Part shown: positions 51,083 through 59,719 of the stretch, piece after piece
Position numbering within the stretch: position 1 is the stretch's first letter
Layout: every line of letters starts with the position of its first letter
DNA from: an uncultured Eubacteriales bacterium
GTDB taxonomy: Bacteria > Bacillota > Clostridia > Oscillospirales > UBA644
Reading direction: 5' to 3'
Length of the DNA: 64,000 nucleotides
Assembly (NCBI GenBank): GCA_934501435.1
Contig: CAKSTW010000003.1
Location: 186,001-250,000, forward strand
The notes under the pieces: generated by a model
Seen by the model: only the letters and a program-made list of their open reading frames with translations
The model's database searches: none
Told to the model about the DNA's origin: nothing
Program-made: the position numbers and the translations under genes

Positions 51083-52786
51083 TTACTTTTTAAGGTGTTT
51101 ATTTTTAAGTTCCGAAGAAAGGACAAGCATTTCTTTTGCCGTCGAAAGAATGGATTCGGTAATCTCGACGCCGCCGAGAATACGGGCGATCTCCGAAACT
51201 CTTTCTTCTTCGGAAAGTTTTTTCACTTCGGTATAGGTTTTTCCGTTTTCGGTTTTTTTGCTTATCAGAAGATGTCCGTCGCCCATTGCCGCCATCTGGA
51301 CAAGATGGGTAACGACGAAGACCTGACGGTTCTTTGAAAGAAGAGCAAGTTTCAAGGCTATCTTCTGAGCCGCCCTGCCCGAAACGCCAGTGTCTATCTC
51401 GTCGAAAATAAGGGTCGGAGAGTCTTCGGCATCGGAAAGCGCGCTTTTTATTCCGAGCATTATTCTCGAAAGTTCGCCGCCCGACGCAATTTTCGCTATC
51501 GGTCTCGGTTCTTCGCCCGGGTTTGCCGACATCAGAAATTCGACGGAGTCAAAGCCTTTTTCGGCAGGCTCCGTTTCGGTTATTTTACATTCGAACTTTA
51601 CCGACGGCATATCCAGGAATTTCAGTTCGGAAACTATTCTTTCGGAAAGTTTTTCGCCCGCAATCCGCCTTGATTCCGTAAGTTTTGCAGCCTTTTCGCG
51701 AAGATTTCTTATCTCCGCGCGCAGCGTTTCCTTGAGTTCTTCGGTGTTCTTCTCGCTTTCGGAAAGACGTTCGAGTTCCTTTTCGCACTCTTCTTTATAT
51801 GGAAGAAGTTCGGAAAACGATTTATGATATTTTTTCTCAAGCCGTTCGAAAAGCGAGAGCCTTTCGGCGACTTCGTCAAGAGACAGAGTTTCTCCCTCTC
51901 CGAACATTTCGTATCTGAAATCGCGCAGGTCGTCCTTGACGGTTTCGGCAAGGGTGTAGGTCTGTTCCGCGTTTTTTTCTATTTCGGCAAGCCGTCCGTC
52001 GTATCCGGAAATATGAGAAAGGGACTGAAGCGCCTCGTAAAGCAGCGCCAACGCGCCGCCGTCGCCCGCAAGTTTTTCCCATGCGGAGTCGGAATATTCC
52101 CGAAGGTGTTCTTTATTGAAAAGAACGGTCTGAAGTTTCGTAAGTCTTGTTTCTTCGTCCTCTTCCCCGTTTTTCGGGTAGGAAAGCCCCGCTTTTTCTA
52201 TTTCGTCGACGGTAAAAGCAAGCGTTTCAAGACGGATCTCCCTCTCTTTTTCGCTCAGATTCAGTTTACGGAGTTCTTTTTGCAGAGAGCGGACTTTTTT
52301 ATAACTTTCAAGATATTCCCCGCGTTCCTTTGCGTTTGCGGCAAAGGCGTCGAGGTAATAAAGATGATGGGAATTATCGAGAAGATTGTTGTTTTCGTGC
52401 TGACCGTGAAAAGAAACAAGGCGACTCCCTATATCCTTTATCATCGACAGGGTCGCGGGAAGTCCGTTTATCCTTGCGGTATTTTTGCCGTCGGAGGAAA
52501 AATTCCTCTGGATTATCAGGTCGTCGTCGCAGTCTATCCCGTATTCCGAAAGTTTATTTTTAACCTCTTCGGAAACGTCCGAAAAGACCGCCGAAACGAC
52601 CGCTTTTTCACAGCCTGTCCTTATTATTTCGCGGTTTGCGCGGTTTCCCAAAATGAAGTTTATCGAATCTATAAGTATGCTTTTTCCGGCTCCGGTCTCT
52701 CCCGTTATGACCTGAAAACCGACGTCGAAGGATATATCCGCCTTTTCGATAACGGCTATGTTTTCTATATGAAGACTTTTAAGCAA
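51083..52786 (-). CDS. recN: DNA repair protein RecN
   Basis: 567-aa SMC-like ATPase acting at double-strand breaks. Walker A TGETGAGKSI near residue 33, central antiparallel coiled coil (about 150-370), signature ASGGELSRIMLG near 425 and Walker B LIFDEIDTGVSG. TTG start with GGGAGGG upstream. Last gene of the classic tlyA-nadK-argR-recN string. Confidence 0.95.
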   Translation of the reverse strand: MLKSLHIENIAVIEKADISFDVGFQVITGETGAGKSILIDSINFILGNRANREIIRTGCEKAVVSAVFSDVSEEVKNKLSEYGIDCDDDLIIQRNFSSDGKNTARINGLPATLSMIKDIGSRLVSFHGQHENNNLLDNSHHLYYLDAFAANAKERGEYLESYKKVRSLQKELRKLNLSEKEREIRLETLAFTVDEIEKAGLSYPKNGEEDEETRLTKLQTVLFNKEHLREYSDSAWEKLAGDGGALALLYEALQSLSHISGYDGRLAEIEKNAEQTYTLAETVKDDLRDFRYEMFGEGETLSLDEVAERLSLFERLEKKYHKSFSELLPYKEECEKELERLSESEKNTEELKETLRAEIRNLREKAAKLTESRRIAGEKLSERIVSELKFLDMPSVKFECKITETEPAEKGFDSVEFLMSANPGEEPRPIAKIASGGELSRIMLGIKSALSDAEDSPTLIFDEIDTGVSGRAAQKIALKLALLSKNRQVFVVTHLVQMAAMGDGHLLISKKTENGKTYTEVKKLSEEERVSEIARILGGVEITESILSTAKEMLVLSSELKNKHLKK

Positions 52787-52815
52787 GATATTCCCTCCCC
52801 TCCGAAAAATGCGGT

Positions 52816-53292
52816 TTATTTCCCGACGGAAATAAGTTTCTGCATATCCTCTTTGAGCATTACGGCGCTTTCTCCCGACGCCGTCGCGATAAATATGGTA
52901 TCGTCGCCCGCTATCGTCCCGATTATTTCGGGAAGTCTCGCCGCGTCAAGAGCCGCGCATACGGCGTTCGCCATACCGTTGTAGCACTTGATTATGACAA
53001 GGTTCTGCGCAAGGCTGAAACTGACGATACCGTCGCGCAAAATCCCCGAAGATTTCGACGGAAGTATCGCGTTCGTGCCGTCCGAAATACCTCTCTGTTC
53101 GTATCTGTATCCGCCCGTATTCTTATCGAGCACTTTTACAAGATGAAGTTCCTTTATATCTCTCGAAACGGTCGCCTGCGTCGCTTTTATGCCCATTTCC
53201 GAAAGAAACGCGGTAAGGTCGTCCTGGGTTTCGACGTTTTTATCTCTGATAAGATCGAGAATTGCCGCGTGACGTTTGTTTTTCGCTTTCAT
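52816..53292 (-). CDS. argR: Arginine repressor ArgR/AhrC
   Basis: 158-aa regulator. N-terminal winged helix with DLTAFLSEMGIKATQATVSRDIKEL and a C-terminal hexamerisation/arginine-binding domain ending with IGTIAGDDTIFIATAS (the acidic pair that contacts arginine). GGAGG precedes the ATG. Its position beside recN is typical of Firmicutes. Confidence 0.95.
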   Translation of the reverse strand: MKAKNKRHAAILDLIRDKNVETQDDLTAFLSEMGIKATQATVSRDIKELHLVKVLDKNTGGYRYEQRGISDGTNAILPSKSSGILRDGIVSFSLAQNLVIIKCYNGMANAVCAALDAARLPEIIGTIAGDDTIFIATASGESAVMLKEDMQKLISVGK

Positions 53293-53302
53293 ATTTCCTC
53301 CG

Positions 53303-54133
53303 CTATTTTAATTTTTCGGCGAGTTTTCCGTAAAAAGTACCCTCTTTGAGCCGTATCAGAACAAGTTCGAGAGAAGATCTTCCGACTTCCACCTCATCGT
53401 TTTTTTCAAGAATGAATTCCTCTCCGCCGTCCGCGGAAAAATATGCTTCGTTATCGGTATTCATAACGCACCGGAGCGTCACTTCGGGATTGAAGACTAT
53501 CGAGCGCGAATTCGCAAGGGTATGCGCGCAGATAGGGGTTGAGATTATGCAGTCGAGCGCGGGGTCGGTTATCGGGCCTCCCGCGGAAAGAGTGTAAGCC
53601 GTCGAGCCTGTCGGCGTTGAAAAAATAAGCCCGTCGGTGACGTAATCGCAGATATGGTTATCTCTTTCGTAAAGCGAAATATTCGACATCCGCAGTTTTC
53701 TGCCCCTCGAAATAACGGCGTCGTTAAGAGCGGTCGCCGCGAAAACGGTCTTCCCGTTTCTTATGACCTTCGCATCGAGAAGCATACGCTTTTCGGACGT
53801 ATAATTCTTATCGAAAAGCCTGTCCAGCAAAAAGAGTTCGTCCGGCTCTATTTCAGCCATATATCCGACTTTGCCGAGATTTATGCCGAGAAGAGGGACG
53901 CCCGCTTTTGCGGAAAGAGACGCCGTGTGAAGAATGGTTCCGTCCCCGCCGACGGTTATCACGACGTCTGCATTTTTAACACATTCTTCAAGCGGCAGTT
54001 TTTTTACGCCCGCAAATATCCCGTCTTTATCGGAAAAGACCTCCGCTTTTTTTGACAGAAGATATTCCGCGACCTTTGCCGCGCACGCAAACCCGACGTC
54101 TTTTATCGGGTTTGATATGAGCGCCGTTTTCAT
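53303..54133 (-). CDS. nadK: NAD+ kinase
   Basis: 276-aa enzyme phosphorylating NAD+ to NADP+. ATP-site motif VVITVGGDGTILH near residue 60, NAD-site NDAVISRG, and SPTGSTAYTLSAGGP near 170 are intact. The ATG at 54133 follows GGTGAG; the longer frame overlaps tlyA and is not used. Confidence 0.95.
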   Translation of the reverse strand: MKTALISNPIKDVGFACAAKVAEYLLSKKAEVFSDKDGIFAGVKKLPLEECVKNADVVITVGGDGTILHTASLSAKAGVPLLGINLGKVGYMAEIEPDELFLLDRLFDKNYTSEKRMLLDAKVIRNGKTVFAATALNDAVISRGRKLRMSNISLYERDNHICDYVTDGLIFSTPTGSTAYTLSAGGPITDPALDCIISTPICAHTLANSRSIVFNPEVTLRCVMNTDNEAYFSADGGEEFILEKNDEVEVGRSSLELVLIRLKEGTFYGKLAEKLK

Positions 54134-54137
54134 TTTC

Positions 54138-54914
54138 TCACCTGCCCGCAACCGCTTCGGCGACTGTTTTTTCAATGTCGAAAGGCGAAGAGTCTCCGCC
54201 GTGTTTCAGATATAATAAAAATTCGGTATTCCCGTCCCCTCCCTTTATCGGAGAGAATTCGAGCCCCTTTACACAAAGCCCGACGCCGGGAAGAAACAAA
54301 ATAAACTTTTTAAGCGCCGAAACCATTTCCTTTTCGCGTCTGACAATGCCTTTATTTGTTTTTCCGACCTCAAACTGAGGTTTGAAAAGGCAGACAAGAT
54401 CGGTTTTTTCCGACATAAAAGGAACGGTATACGGCAGGACCTTTTCGAGAGAGATAAAGGAAACGTCGACCGAAACAAGTTCGGGGGTTTTCCCGTCAAG
54501 AAGGTTTTCCGAAAGGTCTTTTATATGAGTACCCTCAAGGTTTATTACGCGAGGGTCGTTTTTCAGTTTTTCATCGAGCTGCCCGTGACCGACGTCGAGA
54601 GCGTAGACTTTTTTCGCGCCGTTTTGAAGCATACAGTCGGTAAAGCCGCCGGTTGACGCGCCGACGTCAAGGCAAATTTTATTTTCGGCGCTTATGCCGA
54701 AAACGTTTAAGGCTTTTTCGAGTTTAAGACCGCCTCTGCCGACGTATTTCGGAAAAGAAAGCACCGAGACCTCGTCGTTTTCCGACACTTTGAACGCGGG
54801 TTTTGTTATTTTCGCGCCGTTAACGGTGACGTTCCCTTCGGAAATAAGGCTTTTTGCCTGTTCGCGGCTTTTCGCCTTTCCGCACAAAAAAAGAAAAATA
54901 TCAAGTCTTTCCAT
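54138..54914 (-). CDS. tlyA: TlyA family rRNA 2'-O-methyltransferase/hemolysin
   Basis: 258-aa protein with an N-terminal S4 RNA-binding domain (to about residue 60) and an FtsJ-like Rossmann methyltransferase domain: SAM loop LDVGASTGGFTDCML near 80 and KPQFEVGK near 177. TlyA methylates rRNA in mycobacteria; the role in Clostridia is assumed. The start shares a base with the oapA stop (TAATG). Confidence 0.92.
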   Translation of the reverse strand: MERLDIFLFLCGKAKSREQAKSLISEGNVTVNGAKITKPAFKVSENDEVSVLSFPKYVGRGGLKLEKALNVFGISAENKICLDVGASTGGFTDCMLQNGAKKVYALDVGHGQLDEKLKNDPRVINLEGTHIKDLSENLLDGKTPELVSVDVSFISLEKVLPYTVPFMSEKTDLVCLFKPQFEVGKTNKGIVRREKEMVSALKKFILFLPGVGLCVKGLEFSPIKGGDGNTEFLLYLKHGGDSSPFDIEKTVAEAVAGR

Positions 54915-55492
54915 TATTTTTCCCTTTTGAAAATACTGATTATTTTTGAGATGAAAAAGACTATCGAGTCGTTGTTTTTCATCGCGATACCTTTGCCTAT
55001 CGCCTTACCCGAAATGGTGAACGCGGAAATGATACCGGTCACGACGATAGATACGGCAAGGATCGGGATATTGAAAACTGCGGAAAGGGACATCGAAATT
55101 ACCGACCCCATCGAACCGCTGACGATACCCGCGATGTCTCCTATAACGTCGTTGCAGAAGTTTGAGATGACGGAGGAATTCGAGGTGCACCACAGAGCGG
55201 TCTTCGCGCCCTTGACCTTTTTTGCCGCCATCGAGTTGAAAGTCGTCGGATTTGCGGTCGTTACCGAAACGCCTATTATATCGAAGACGATACCCGTCGC
55301 TATAAAAAGGAACAGGATTATTATCGCGATAAAAACGTTGAGTTCCGAGGTCGCGGTCTCCGAAACCACCGAAAGCGCGGCGGAAATAGAAAAGGACATT
55401 ATAAAGACCTTTACTATCCAGCCCGCTGCGGATTTCTTTTTGGGTTTTTTCTTTTGTTCCTCTTCCTTTGGGGAAGGGGTCTGATTATCCAT
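54914..55492 (-). CDS. oapA: OLE-associated protein A (OapA) homologue, integral membrane protein
   Basis: 192-aa protein. A Lys/Glu-rich cytoplasmic start (about 1-25, a good RNA-contact candidate) is followed by about four helices: near 26-46, 55-80, 130-160 and 160-180. Between helices 2 and 3 is a conserved-looking loop (TTANPTTFNSMAAKKVKGAK, then FCNDVIGDIAG) recalling the DUF21 region of CorC/CNNM proteins. It directly follows a 600-nt structured RNA, the arrangement that defines OapA, which recruits OLE RNA to the membrane. AAGGAG precedes the ATG at 55492; the upstream reading runs into the RNA gene. Confidence 0.88.
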   Translation of the reverse strand: MDNQTPSPKEEEQKKKPKKKSAAGWIVKVFIMSFSISAALSVVSETATSELNVFIAIIILFLFIATGIVFDIIGVSVTTANPTTFNSMAAKKVKGAKTALWCTSNSSVISNFCNDVIGDIAGIVSGSMGSVISMSLSAVFNIPILAVSIVVTGIISAFTISGKAIGKGIAMKNNDSIVFFISKIISIFKREK

Positions 55493-55512
55493 TGAAGTCT
55501 CCTTAAAATATA

Positions 55513-56114
55513 TTAAAATTGATGACAACGTCCGAAGTAAATCTTACGGCTTAGGTCAAGTAGGTTTCCCCCTGCCTTACTCCCCGTCGCCGGCGGAGCG
55601 GTTTCCCTTAAAAAGGCAGGATACAGCGTCGCCGACTGTATGACTTGATTGCCACTCAGCCCGTACTGCAATCCCTCGGACGTATTCAGCCTAGGAGTTT
55701 TCCTCAACGGCCGTAAACAATTCTTAGTCTCTTTTGCAAATACAATTTCAACGCTCAGAGAGCATTTTTCCGCGGCCGCGGAAAAATACTCCGAACAGCG
55801 TATCCGCTGCATTCACTCAAGACAGGCTACGCTGCACACAGCCCGAACCTCAAAGAGGCCGACCGCACTGCAGGTTTAATCCTGAGCCGTAACTTCGAAA
55901 AATTTTTCCGAAATCACGAGAACAGGTCTCCACGAATGACGGAACAGTGACATATGCCGTTATGGCTGCCCGGCATTCTAACCTTCCAGCATCCACCCCA
56001 AACTGGGCGTAAGAAGCAAACACAAGAAGTTTCATCGGTGTGCCCTTCGGCGGATTTTTAGCCCCGCCCTGGTAACTGTTACGGACGACTAGGATACTGC
56101 GTCATCAATTTTAA
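55513..56114 (-). ncRNA. ole: OLE RNA (ornate, large, extremophilic)
   Basis: 602-nt noncoding stretch, minus strand. Its ends pair in a perfect 14-bp helix (56101-56114 with 55513-55526; TTAAAATTGATGAC). Inside are many stems, such as GGCGG/CCGCC around 56070, GTAAC/GTTAC just before it, and a 24-nt self-complementary hairpin at 55764-55787. All six frames lack a plausible gene. Size (about 600 nt), position immediately upstream of an OapA-like gene, and the ispA-xseAB / tlyA-recN neighbourhood all match OLE RNAs described from anaerobic and extremophilic Firmicutes. RNase P RNA, tmRNA and group II introns are excluded by size and context. Confidence 0.9.
55764..55787 (-). other. Perfect 24-nt palindrome inside OLE RNA
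   Basis: ATTTTTCCGCGG joined to CCGCGGAAAAAT. In RNA it forms a 10-bp hairpin with a GGCC loop, or an intermolecular duplex through the self-complementary loop. Confidence 0.7.
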
Positions 56115-56120
56115 GCAAAG

Positions 56121-56594
56121 TTAATGAACAAAAAAGCACCAGTAAAGAACCGCGACGACGATTCCCAATACGGAGCCTGCGAACACCTGTAATTTCGTGT
56201 GCCCGACAAGTTCCTTGAAATCTCTTTCAAAGAGTTTTTCGTCCTGCGCAAGTTCCCGGTTCATTCTGTTTAATATTTTCGCCTGTTCGCCGGTCTCGAA
56301 GCGGACTCCGGTTGCGTCGTAGATAACGACGAAAGCGAAAACAAGCGCGATAGCAAAAGCCTCGGAGGATATCCCTCCCTCTTTTATCGCGATCGACGCG
56401 ACAAGAGACGTGACAAGCGCCGAGTGGGACGACGGCATGCCGCCCGATCCCCAGAACCTGTCCCAGTTCATTTTTTTATTACGCGCAAAGGCGATAAGTC
56501 CCTTCAACACCTGGGCGACAAGCCAGCCGAGAAGAGCCGCGACCAGAACGTGGTTCGCGAAAAACGCCCTGAAAAAATCTGTTATAAAAGACAT
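56121..56594 (-). CDS. Divergent PAP2 family protein (DUF212)
   Basis: 157-aa membrane protein with about four helices. PAP2-like residues are spread as in the 'divergent PAP2' family: GSGGMPSSHSALVTSL near residue 47 and VIYDATGVRFETGEQAKILN near 93, and a final helix after GHTKLQVFAGSVLG. Its stop lies 7 bp before the OLE RNA, so the two are presumably one transcript. Undecaprenyl- or isoprenoid-pyrophosphate phosphatase activity is a reasonable guess given ispA upstream, but is not shown. Confidence 0.85.
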   Translation of the reverse strand: MSFITDFFRAFFANHVLVAALLGWLVAQVLKGLIAFARNKKMNWDRFWGSGGMPSSHSALVTSLVASIAIKEGGISSEAFAIALVFAFVVIYDATGVRFETGEQAKILNRMNRELAQDEKLFERDFKELVGHTKLQVFAGSVLGIVVAVLYWCFFVH

Positions 56595-56605
56595 TTATTT
56601 CTCCG

Positions 56606-57484
56606 TCAGTTTTCTCTTGTGCAGAGAATATCGGTAAGATACATAAGAAAACCGTTATTTTCAAATTCGGAAAGTATTTTTTTTGCTTTTTCCGTATATT
56701 CAACGACATATTCCTGCGATTTTTCAACGCCGAATACGTCGACGAAAGTCGTTTTCCGCCCGGTTTTATCTTTTCCGAGCGTTTTTCCCATTTTTTCGGA
56801 ATTGCCGATAACGTCGAGGATATCGTCCCTTATCTGGAACGCGAGCCCGACATTGACGGCGTATTCTCTCGCTTTTGCCTGCGTTTTGTCGGAAGCCCCC
56901 GCGGCAAGACAGCCGAGAAGCACCGCGGCTTCAAGCATTGCGGAGGTCTTTAATTTATGAATTTTGAGGACCTCTTCGTAAGAAAGCGTTTTCGTTCCGT
57001 CGTTTTCGATATCAAAAGCCTGTCCCGGGAGAATTCCGTCAAGTCCCGACGCCCTTGAAAGCAGATTTGAGGCTTTCAGAGCGGTTTCGGTGCCTATACC
57101 CGCAAGCACGGGGGACGCCGTCGTAAGTTCGAAAGCCTTTGACAGAAGTCCGAGACCTCCGAGCATCGCCATTGCCTCTCCGAAGACTTTATGGTTCGAC
57201 GGTTTTCCGCGGCGCATATCGTCGTTATCCATTGCCGGCAGGTCGTCGAAAATAAGGGAATAGGTATGCACCATTTCGACGGCGCACGCAAACGGCAGGG
57301 CATTTTCCGCGTCTCCGCCCATAAGTTCGCAGAACGCAAGCGTTAAAACGGGACGTATTCTTTTTCCGCCGATAAGAAGACTGTATCTCATCGCGTCCGT
57401 AAGGTCGGTCCCGTCTTCGGGAATATATTTTTCAAGCGAATCGTTTATTTTCTTCAGATATTCTTCAAAAACCTTTTCGGGCAT
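56606..57484 (-). CDS. ispA: Polyprenyl (geranylgeranyl/farnesyl) diphosphate synthase
   Basis: 292-aa trans-prenyltransferase. First Asp-rich motif DDLPAMDND near residue 84, followed by RRGKPSNH, and the second, FQIRDDILDV, near 220. The residues ahead of the first motif (SLIF) and the gene cluster fit farnesyl diphosphate synthase IspA. It condenses IPP and DMAPP, linking to ispD at the left edge. xseB ends one base upstream. Confidence 0.93.
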   Translation of the reverse strand: MPEKVFEEYLKKINDSLEKYIPEDGTDLTDAMRYSLLIGGKRIRPVLTLAFCELMGGDAENALPFACAVEMVHTYSLIFDDLPAMDNDDMRRGKPSNHKVFGEAMAMLGGLGLLSKAFELTTASPVLAGIGTETALKASNLLSRASGLDGILPGQAFDIENDGTKTLSYEEVLKIHKLKTSAMLEAAVLLGCLAAGASDKTQAKAREYAVNVGLAFQIRDDILDVIGNSEKMGKTLGKDKTGRKTTFVDVFGVEKSQEYVVEYTEKAKKILSEFENNGFLMYLTDILCTREN

Positions 57485-57485
57485 T

Positions 57486-57695
57486 TTATATATCCTTTTC
57501 AGCGTTTATCTTCTGAATTTTGAGTTCGACGTCTTTTAATTTTTCGTTACAGAAAGCGATAAGAGAGACCGCCTCTTCGAAAAGTTCCGAAGATTTTTCG
57601 AGCGGGAGCGCGGGGTCTTCCATTTCCGCCGCTATCTCTTCAAGACGCGTCACTGCGTTTTCATAAGTTTTCTGTTCTGATTTTTTCTGCGGCAC
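57486..57695 (-). CDS. xseB: Exodeoxyribonuclease VII small subunit
   Basis: 69-aa helical subunit. TYENAVTRLEEIAAEME, then LPLEKSSELFEEAVSLI and FCNEKL...KIQKI is the family pattern. GTG start inside the 3' end of xseA (35-bp overlap), so the two subunits are translationally coupled. Confidence 0.93.
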   Translation of the reverse strand: MPQKKSEQKTYENAVTRLEEIAAEMEDPALPLEKSSELFEEAVSLIAFCNEKLKDVELKIQKINAEKDI

Positions 57696-58863
57696 AGTCT
57701 ATCACCCCGTCCTTTAATTTTACCGAAAGCCTGTCCCCCGTCTTCACTTCCGAAACCGAACGCAGCGGTTTTTCGTCCTTTAAGGCTATTGCAAAACCGC
57801 GGGAGAGGACCGAAAGAGGGTTTAAGGCGTTTATTTTTTCCGCAAGCCCCGAAAGTTTTATTTTTTCGGCGCGGACGGCGCTGTTTTCCGCCGCGGTTAT
57901 TCTCGAATAAAGACCGTCGAGCCTCTGATTTTCGGAAGCAAGTCTTTTCGATATGTCTATTCCGCTTTCGGCGGCGCGCAAAATCGCTTTATGCCGCTCA
58001 AGCAGGTTTTTCATTCCGTTTTCAATGCGTTTTCCGAGAGACAAAACGGAATATCTCTCGGCTGTAATATCGGGAGTCACCGTTTCTGCGGCAGCCGACG
58101 GAGTCGGAGCGCGGAGATCGGCGACAAAATCAAGCACCGTATAGTCTATTTCGTGACCTATTGCCGAAACGACGGGTATACTCTCGCAAAAAACGCGTCT
58201 TGCAAGCCTTTCGTCGTTAAAGACGGCAAGGTCTTCGTAATTTCCGCCGCCTCTCGTTATCACGATTAAGTCGACGGGGTTTTTATCAAAAAAATCAAGT
58301 CCCGAAATAATGTCGTCGACCGTGTTTTCGCCCTGCATTGCCGCGGGATAAACGGAAAGAACCACGGACGGAAAACGTTTTTTCGTTACGTTTATGAAAT
58401 CCTGCAACGCAGCCCCCGTAAGAGAGGTTATAAGCCCGATATTCCGCGGATAACGCGGAAGCGGCTTTTTGTATTCGGAAGAAAAAAGTCCTTCTTTATC
58501 AAGTTTTTCTTTAAGGCGTAAAAATTCGGCGTAGCAGTCGCCTATTCCGCTTTCGGTCATTCTGACAGCGTTTAACTGAAACTGACCGTCCCGTTCGTAA
58601 AGAGAAACTTTACCGCGGACGAGAACTTTCATTCCGTTTTCCGGCATAAAGGAAAGGGTCGCGAAATTCGACGCGAACATAACCGTTCTGACCTGGCAGA
58701 ATTCGTCCTTTAAGGTAAAATAGGCGTGTCCGCTCCTTGAGTTTAGGACAAACCCCGAAATTTCGCCTTCGACGGTTATGTTTTTTAAGTTCCTGTCCCC
58801 CTCAAGAAGACTTTTTGCGTAAAAGTTGAGTTGCCGGACGGTTATCGCCCCTGTCTCACTCAT
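57661..58863 (-). CDS. xseA: Exodeoxyribonuclease VII large subunit
   Basis: 400-aa nuclease subunit. N-terminal OB fold (ITVEGEISGFVLNSRSGHAY), catalytic core with VITRGGGNYEDL and AIGHEIDYTVLDFVADLRAP (near 265), and a C-terminal coiled coil. The ATG at 58863 overlaps nusB by 8 bp; the longer frame is not needed. Complex with XseB degrades single-stranded DNA. Confidence 0.95.
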   Translation of the reverse strand: MSETGAITVRQLNFYAKSLLEGDRNLKNITVEGEISGFVLNSRSGHAYFTLKDEFCQVRTVMFASNFATLSFMPENGMKVLVRGKVSLYERDGQFQLNAVRMTESGIGDCYAEFLRLKEKLDKEGLFSSEYKKPLPRYPRNIGLITSLTGAALQDFINVTKKRFPSVVLSVYPAAMQGENTVDDIISGLDFFDKNPVDLIVITRGGGNYEDLAVFNDERLARRVFCESIPVVSAIGHEIDYTVLDFVADLRAPTPSAAAETVTPDITAERYSVLSLGKRIENGMKNLLERHKAILRAAESGIDISKRLASENQRLDGLYSRITAAENSAVRAEKIKLSGLAEKINALNPLSVLSRGFAIALKDEKPLRSVSEVKTGDRLSVKLKDGVIDCAAEKIRTENL

Positions 58864-59254
58864 TGCCGTCTCTCGATATGCTTCCGAGGATTCCGTTGAC
58901 AAAGGAAGCGCCCTTCTCTTCGTCGTATTTCTTCATGAGTTCGACGCCCTGGGAAATAGCGACCCCGTCGTCCACGTCGTCGCAGAACCGCATCTCGTAG
59001 ACCGCAAGACGGAGAACCGTCAGAGCGGTTTTCGACAGTCTTTCTTTTTTCCAGTTTTTAAGATGCTTTTCGATAACGGCGTCTATTTCGTCTTTGTTTC
59101 CGAGAACGCCGTTTATGAGTTTTTCGCAGAATTCGTCGGTCTCTATTTCTCCGACCTCGGCGTTCGCCGAAAGGATATCGGAAACGTCGGCGCCGTTAAA
59201 AGACGTCTGAAACAGCAGAAGAAATGCGTTTTCTCTCGCCCTGGTCCTTACCAT
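58856..59254 (-). CDS. nusB: Transcription antitermination protein NusB
   Basis: 132-aa helical protein for rRNA antitermination with NusE(S10). N-terminal RTRARENAFLLLFQTSF and the C-terminal FVNGILGSISRD are family hallmarks; central helix SKTALTVLRLAVYEM. Eight bp upstream ends the Asp23 gene. Confidence 0.94.
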   Translation of the reverse strand: MVRTRARENAFLLLFQTSFNGADVSDILSANAEVGEIETDEFCEKLINGVLGNKDEIDAVIEKHLKNWKKERLSKTALTVLRLAVYEMRFCDDVDDGVAISQGVELMKKYDEEKGASFVNGILGSISRDGNE

Positions 59255-59262
59255 ACTTTCTC

Positions 59263-59589
59263 CTATCTGCCGTCACCGAGTCCGGTAACGTTGACGTTTA
59301 CCTGCTTTACGGTTATTCCCGTCATTGTGTTTACGGACTCCGCAACGTGATCCTGAACCTTTTCGGAAACTTCGATTATCTTATAATTTTCGGCGATCGC
59401 GATCTGAACCGTTATCGTAAGACTTCCGTCCTCGTTTTTTTCAAATATCACGCCTTTTGAGTTTTTCTGCGATTTTACCGCTTTCGGACAGATACGGGCA
59501 ACCCCTTCTATTTCGCAGGCTGCGGTCTGTGCTATCTTAACTATGACGTCTTCGGATATTTTTACCGTTCCGTTTACATATTCGTCCAT
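59263..59589 (-). CDS. Asp23/Gls24 family envelope stress protein
   Basis: 108-aa protein. VNGTVKISEDVIVKIAQTAA at the start, EVSEKVQDHVAESVNTMTGI and VNVNVTGL at the end define the Asp23 (DUF322) family. In staphylococci Asp23 lines the membrane through AmaP; no amaP is next to it here. The place between spoIIIAH and nusB is standard in Clostridia. Start 59589 follows AGGAGG; the longer frame starts before the ribosome site. A palindrome-rich AT region lies upstream (59626-59665). Confidence 0.93.
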   Translation of the reverse strand: MDEYVNGTVKISEDVIVKIAQTAACEIEGVARICPKAVKSQKNSKGVIFEKNEDGSLTITVQIAIAENYKIIEVSEKVQDHVAESVNTMTGITVKQVNVNVTGLGDGR

Positions 59590-59719
59590 TGCTAAACCTC
59601 CTAAGAGAATCGGAAAAGTCCACACTTCCTTATTGTTGACAGTATACTATTTTAAGTATAGCACAAAAATTTGTTTTTGCCAACCCCCGCAACCGAATTT
59701 TCATAGTTTTTTTACCTTT

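Noticed and set aside
55513..56114. RNase P RNA, tmRNA, group II intron or 6S RNA
   Set aside because: About 600 nt closed by a terminal 14-bp helix and upstream of an OapA-like gene. RNase P RNA and tmRNA are shorter and lack this context; there is no reverse transcriptase or tRNA-like end.
56606..57484. Missing dxs hidden as a frameshifted gene near ispA
   Set aside because: Both strands from 54.1 to 57.5 kb are accounted for by intact genes and the RNA; no thiamine-pyrophosphate motif is seen.
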